Assembly: GCF_020184175.1 (NCBI RefSeq) | Contig: NC_065531.1 | Location: 61,148,806 to 61,212,805 of the forward strand | DNA: 64,000 nucleotides | DNA from: Aphis gossypii | Lineage: Eukaryota > Arthropoda > Insecta > Hemiptera > Aphididae | Reading direction: 5' to 3' | In this document: positions 63,367-64,000 of the stretch, one piece after another | How positions within the stretch are numbered: the stretch's first letter is position 1 | How the letters are laid out: each line of letters starts with the position of its first letter | The notes under the pieces: generated by a model | What the model saw: the letters and a program-made list of their open reading frames with translations, nothing else | Database searches by the model: none | What the model was told of the DNA's origin: nothing | Program-made: the position numbers and the translations under genes

Positions 63367-64000
63367 GTAATAACTAATAACCATTTACTTATTTTATTTT
63401 AATAATTTATTATTTTTACAAAAAAAAAAAGAGCAATAAAATTATTATAACATGTAAATTGAATAAGTAAGTATTATGGCCTTATTATATTATAATAGTA
63501 TTATATTTATTTTATTAACTGTATTATACCAGTGAAGTTGAGATTATTTTAAAATTGTTGACTATTGTATTACATACTAGATTTATTTTATTTTACTAAC
63601 AAAAAGAAAATATGTAAATATTAAATTAAATTGAAACATCACAAAAAATATTACATTATAATATTAAATATGTAAAGTATTTACTTATTGTTACATGTGA
63701 TTTTTTCGTGGTATTTCGAGCTGAACTGTATAATATGTACATTATTATTTTACCGACAAAGGTCTTTGATAGAGTTTATAAAATTAATATAATACTATAT
63801 AATAAGACGTAAGTCCATACTTATTCAGTTAAAATATTACCTATAATAATTCTATAGTTATTTTTTTTTGTACAAGCAATAAATTACCATTAAAATAAGT
63901 AAAATGGTTATTACTGTTTAATGATTATAGTCTATAGACTAAATAGTTCTTAAATGAAACAGCTGTTCTTAGTCTGATGCAATAAGCCTGATTAACAGTA

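Larger units (their letters stand above)
61541..64000. other. AT-rich DNA with nested transposons, right window edge
   Basis: No exon is supported here. It may be intron of the gene ending at 61140. The central part is a hAT-type element (62619-63366) with a MITE inserted in it. The last 600 bp is plain AT-rich DNA. Confidence 0.5.

Noticed and set aside
1..64000. CRISPR arrays, bacterial operons, tRNA or rRNA genes
   Set aside because: None is seen. The window is spliced eukaryotic DNA, and no cloverleaf or rRNA core was found by eye.

Overview
The window is insect nuclear DNA, most likely from an aphid. It is very AT-rich and full of TAGGTA-type words. Genes are split by many small introns, short hAT-like MITEs are frequent, and CpG-rich islands sit at 5' ends. 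The aphid assignment rests on composition, repeats and protein resemblance; no database was searched.

Layout. 1-5395 is a decayed non-LTR retrotransposon (endonuclease and reverse transcriptase motifs, A-rich tail) split by a 2.25 kb MULE-type DNA transposon with a FLYWCH/MULE transposase relic. 5396-7757 holds only weak gene-relic signal. 7758-13803 (minus) is THOC5, rebuilt as 13 exons and 661 residues. 16778-21372 (plus) is SREBP, 16 exons and 1013 residues. 22642-48435 (minus) is the MAX-network repressor Mnt, 9 coding exons and 545 residues, with a 16.3 kb first intron that holds CpG-rich promoter-like islands. 54980-60372 (minus) is the catalytic gamma subunit of phosphorylase kinase, 9 exons and 412 residues. 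61140-61540 (minus) is the last exon of an unidentified gene that enters from the right. The remaining sequence is intergenic or intronic, with MITEs.

All four gene models were assembled by hand. Every junction obeys GT/AG and every phase closes without a frameshift. THOC5 and SREBP are divergent, SREBP and Mnt are convergent, and Mnt, PhK-gamma and the right-hand gene are in tandem. The genes do not form one pathway: THOC5 acts in mRNA export, SREBP in lipid gene control, Mnt in growth control through E-boxes, and PhK-gamma in glycogen breakdown.

The observations most worth checking are: an apparent internal Mnt promoter (CpG-rich, perfect CRE) followed by a phase-compatible alternative first exon that would replace the SIN3-interaction domain; a second CRE-bearing start region and an orphan CpG island inside Mnt intron 1; a long near-perfect hairpin in the last THOC5 intron; an Asp at the PhK-gamma activation-loop position; and several nested or dated MITE insertions with recognisable target-site duplications.
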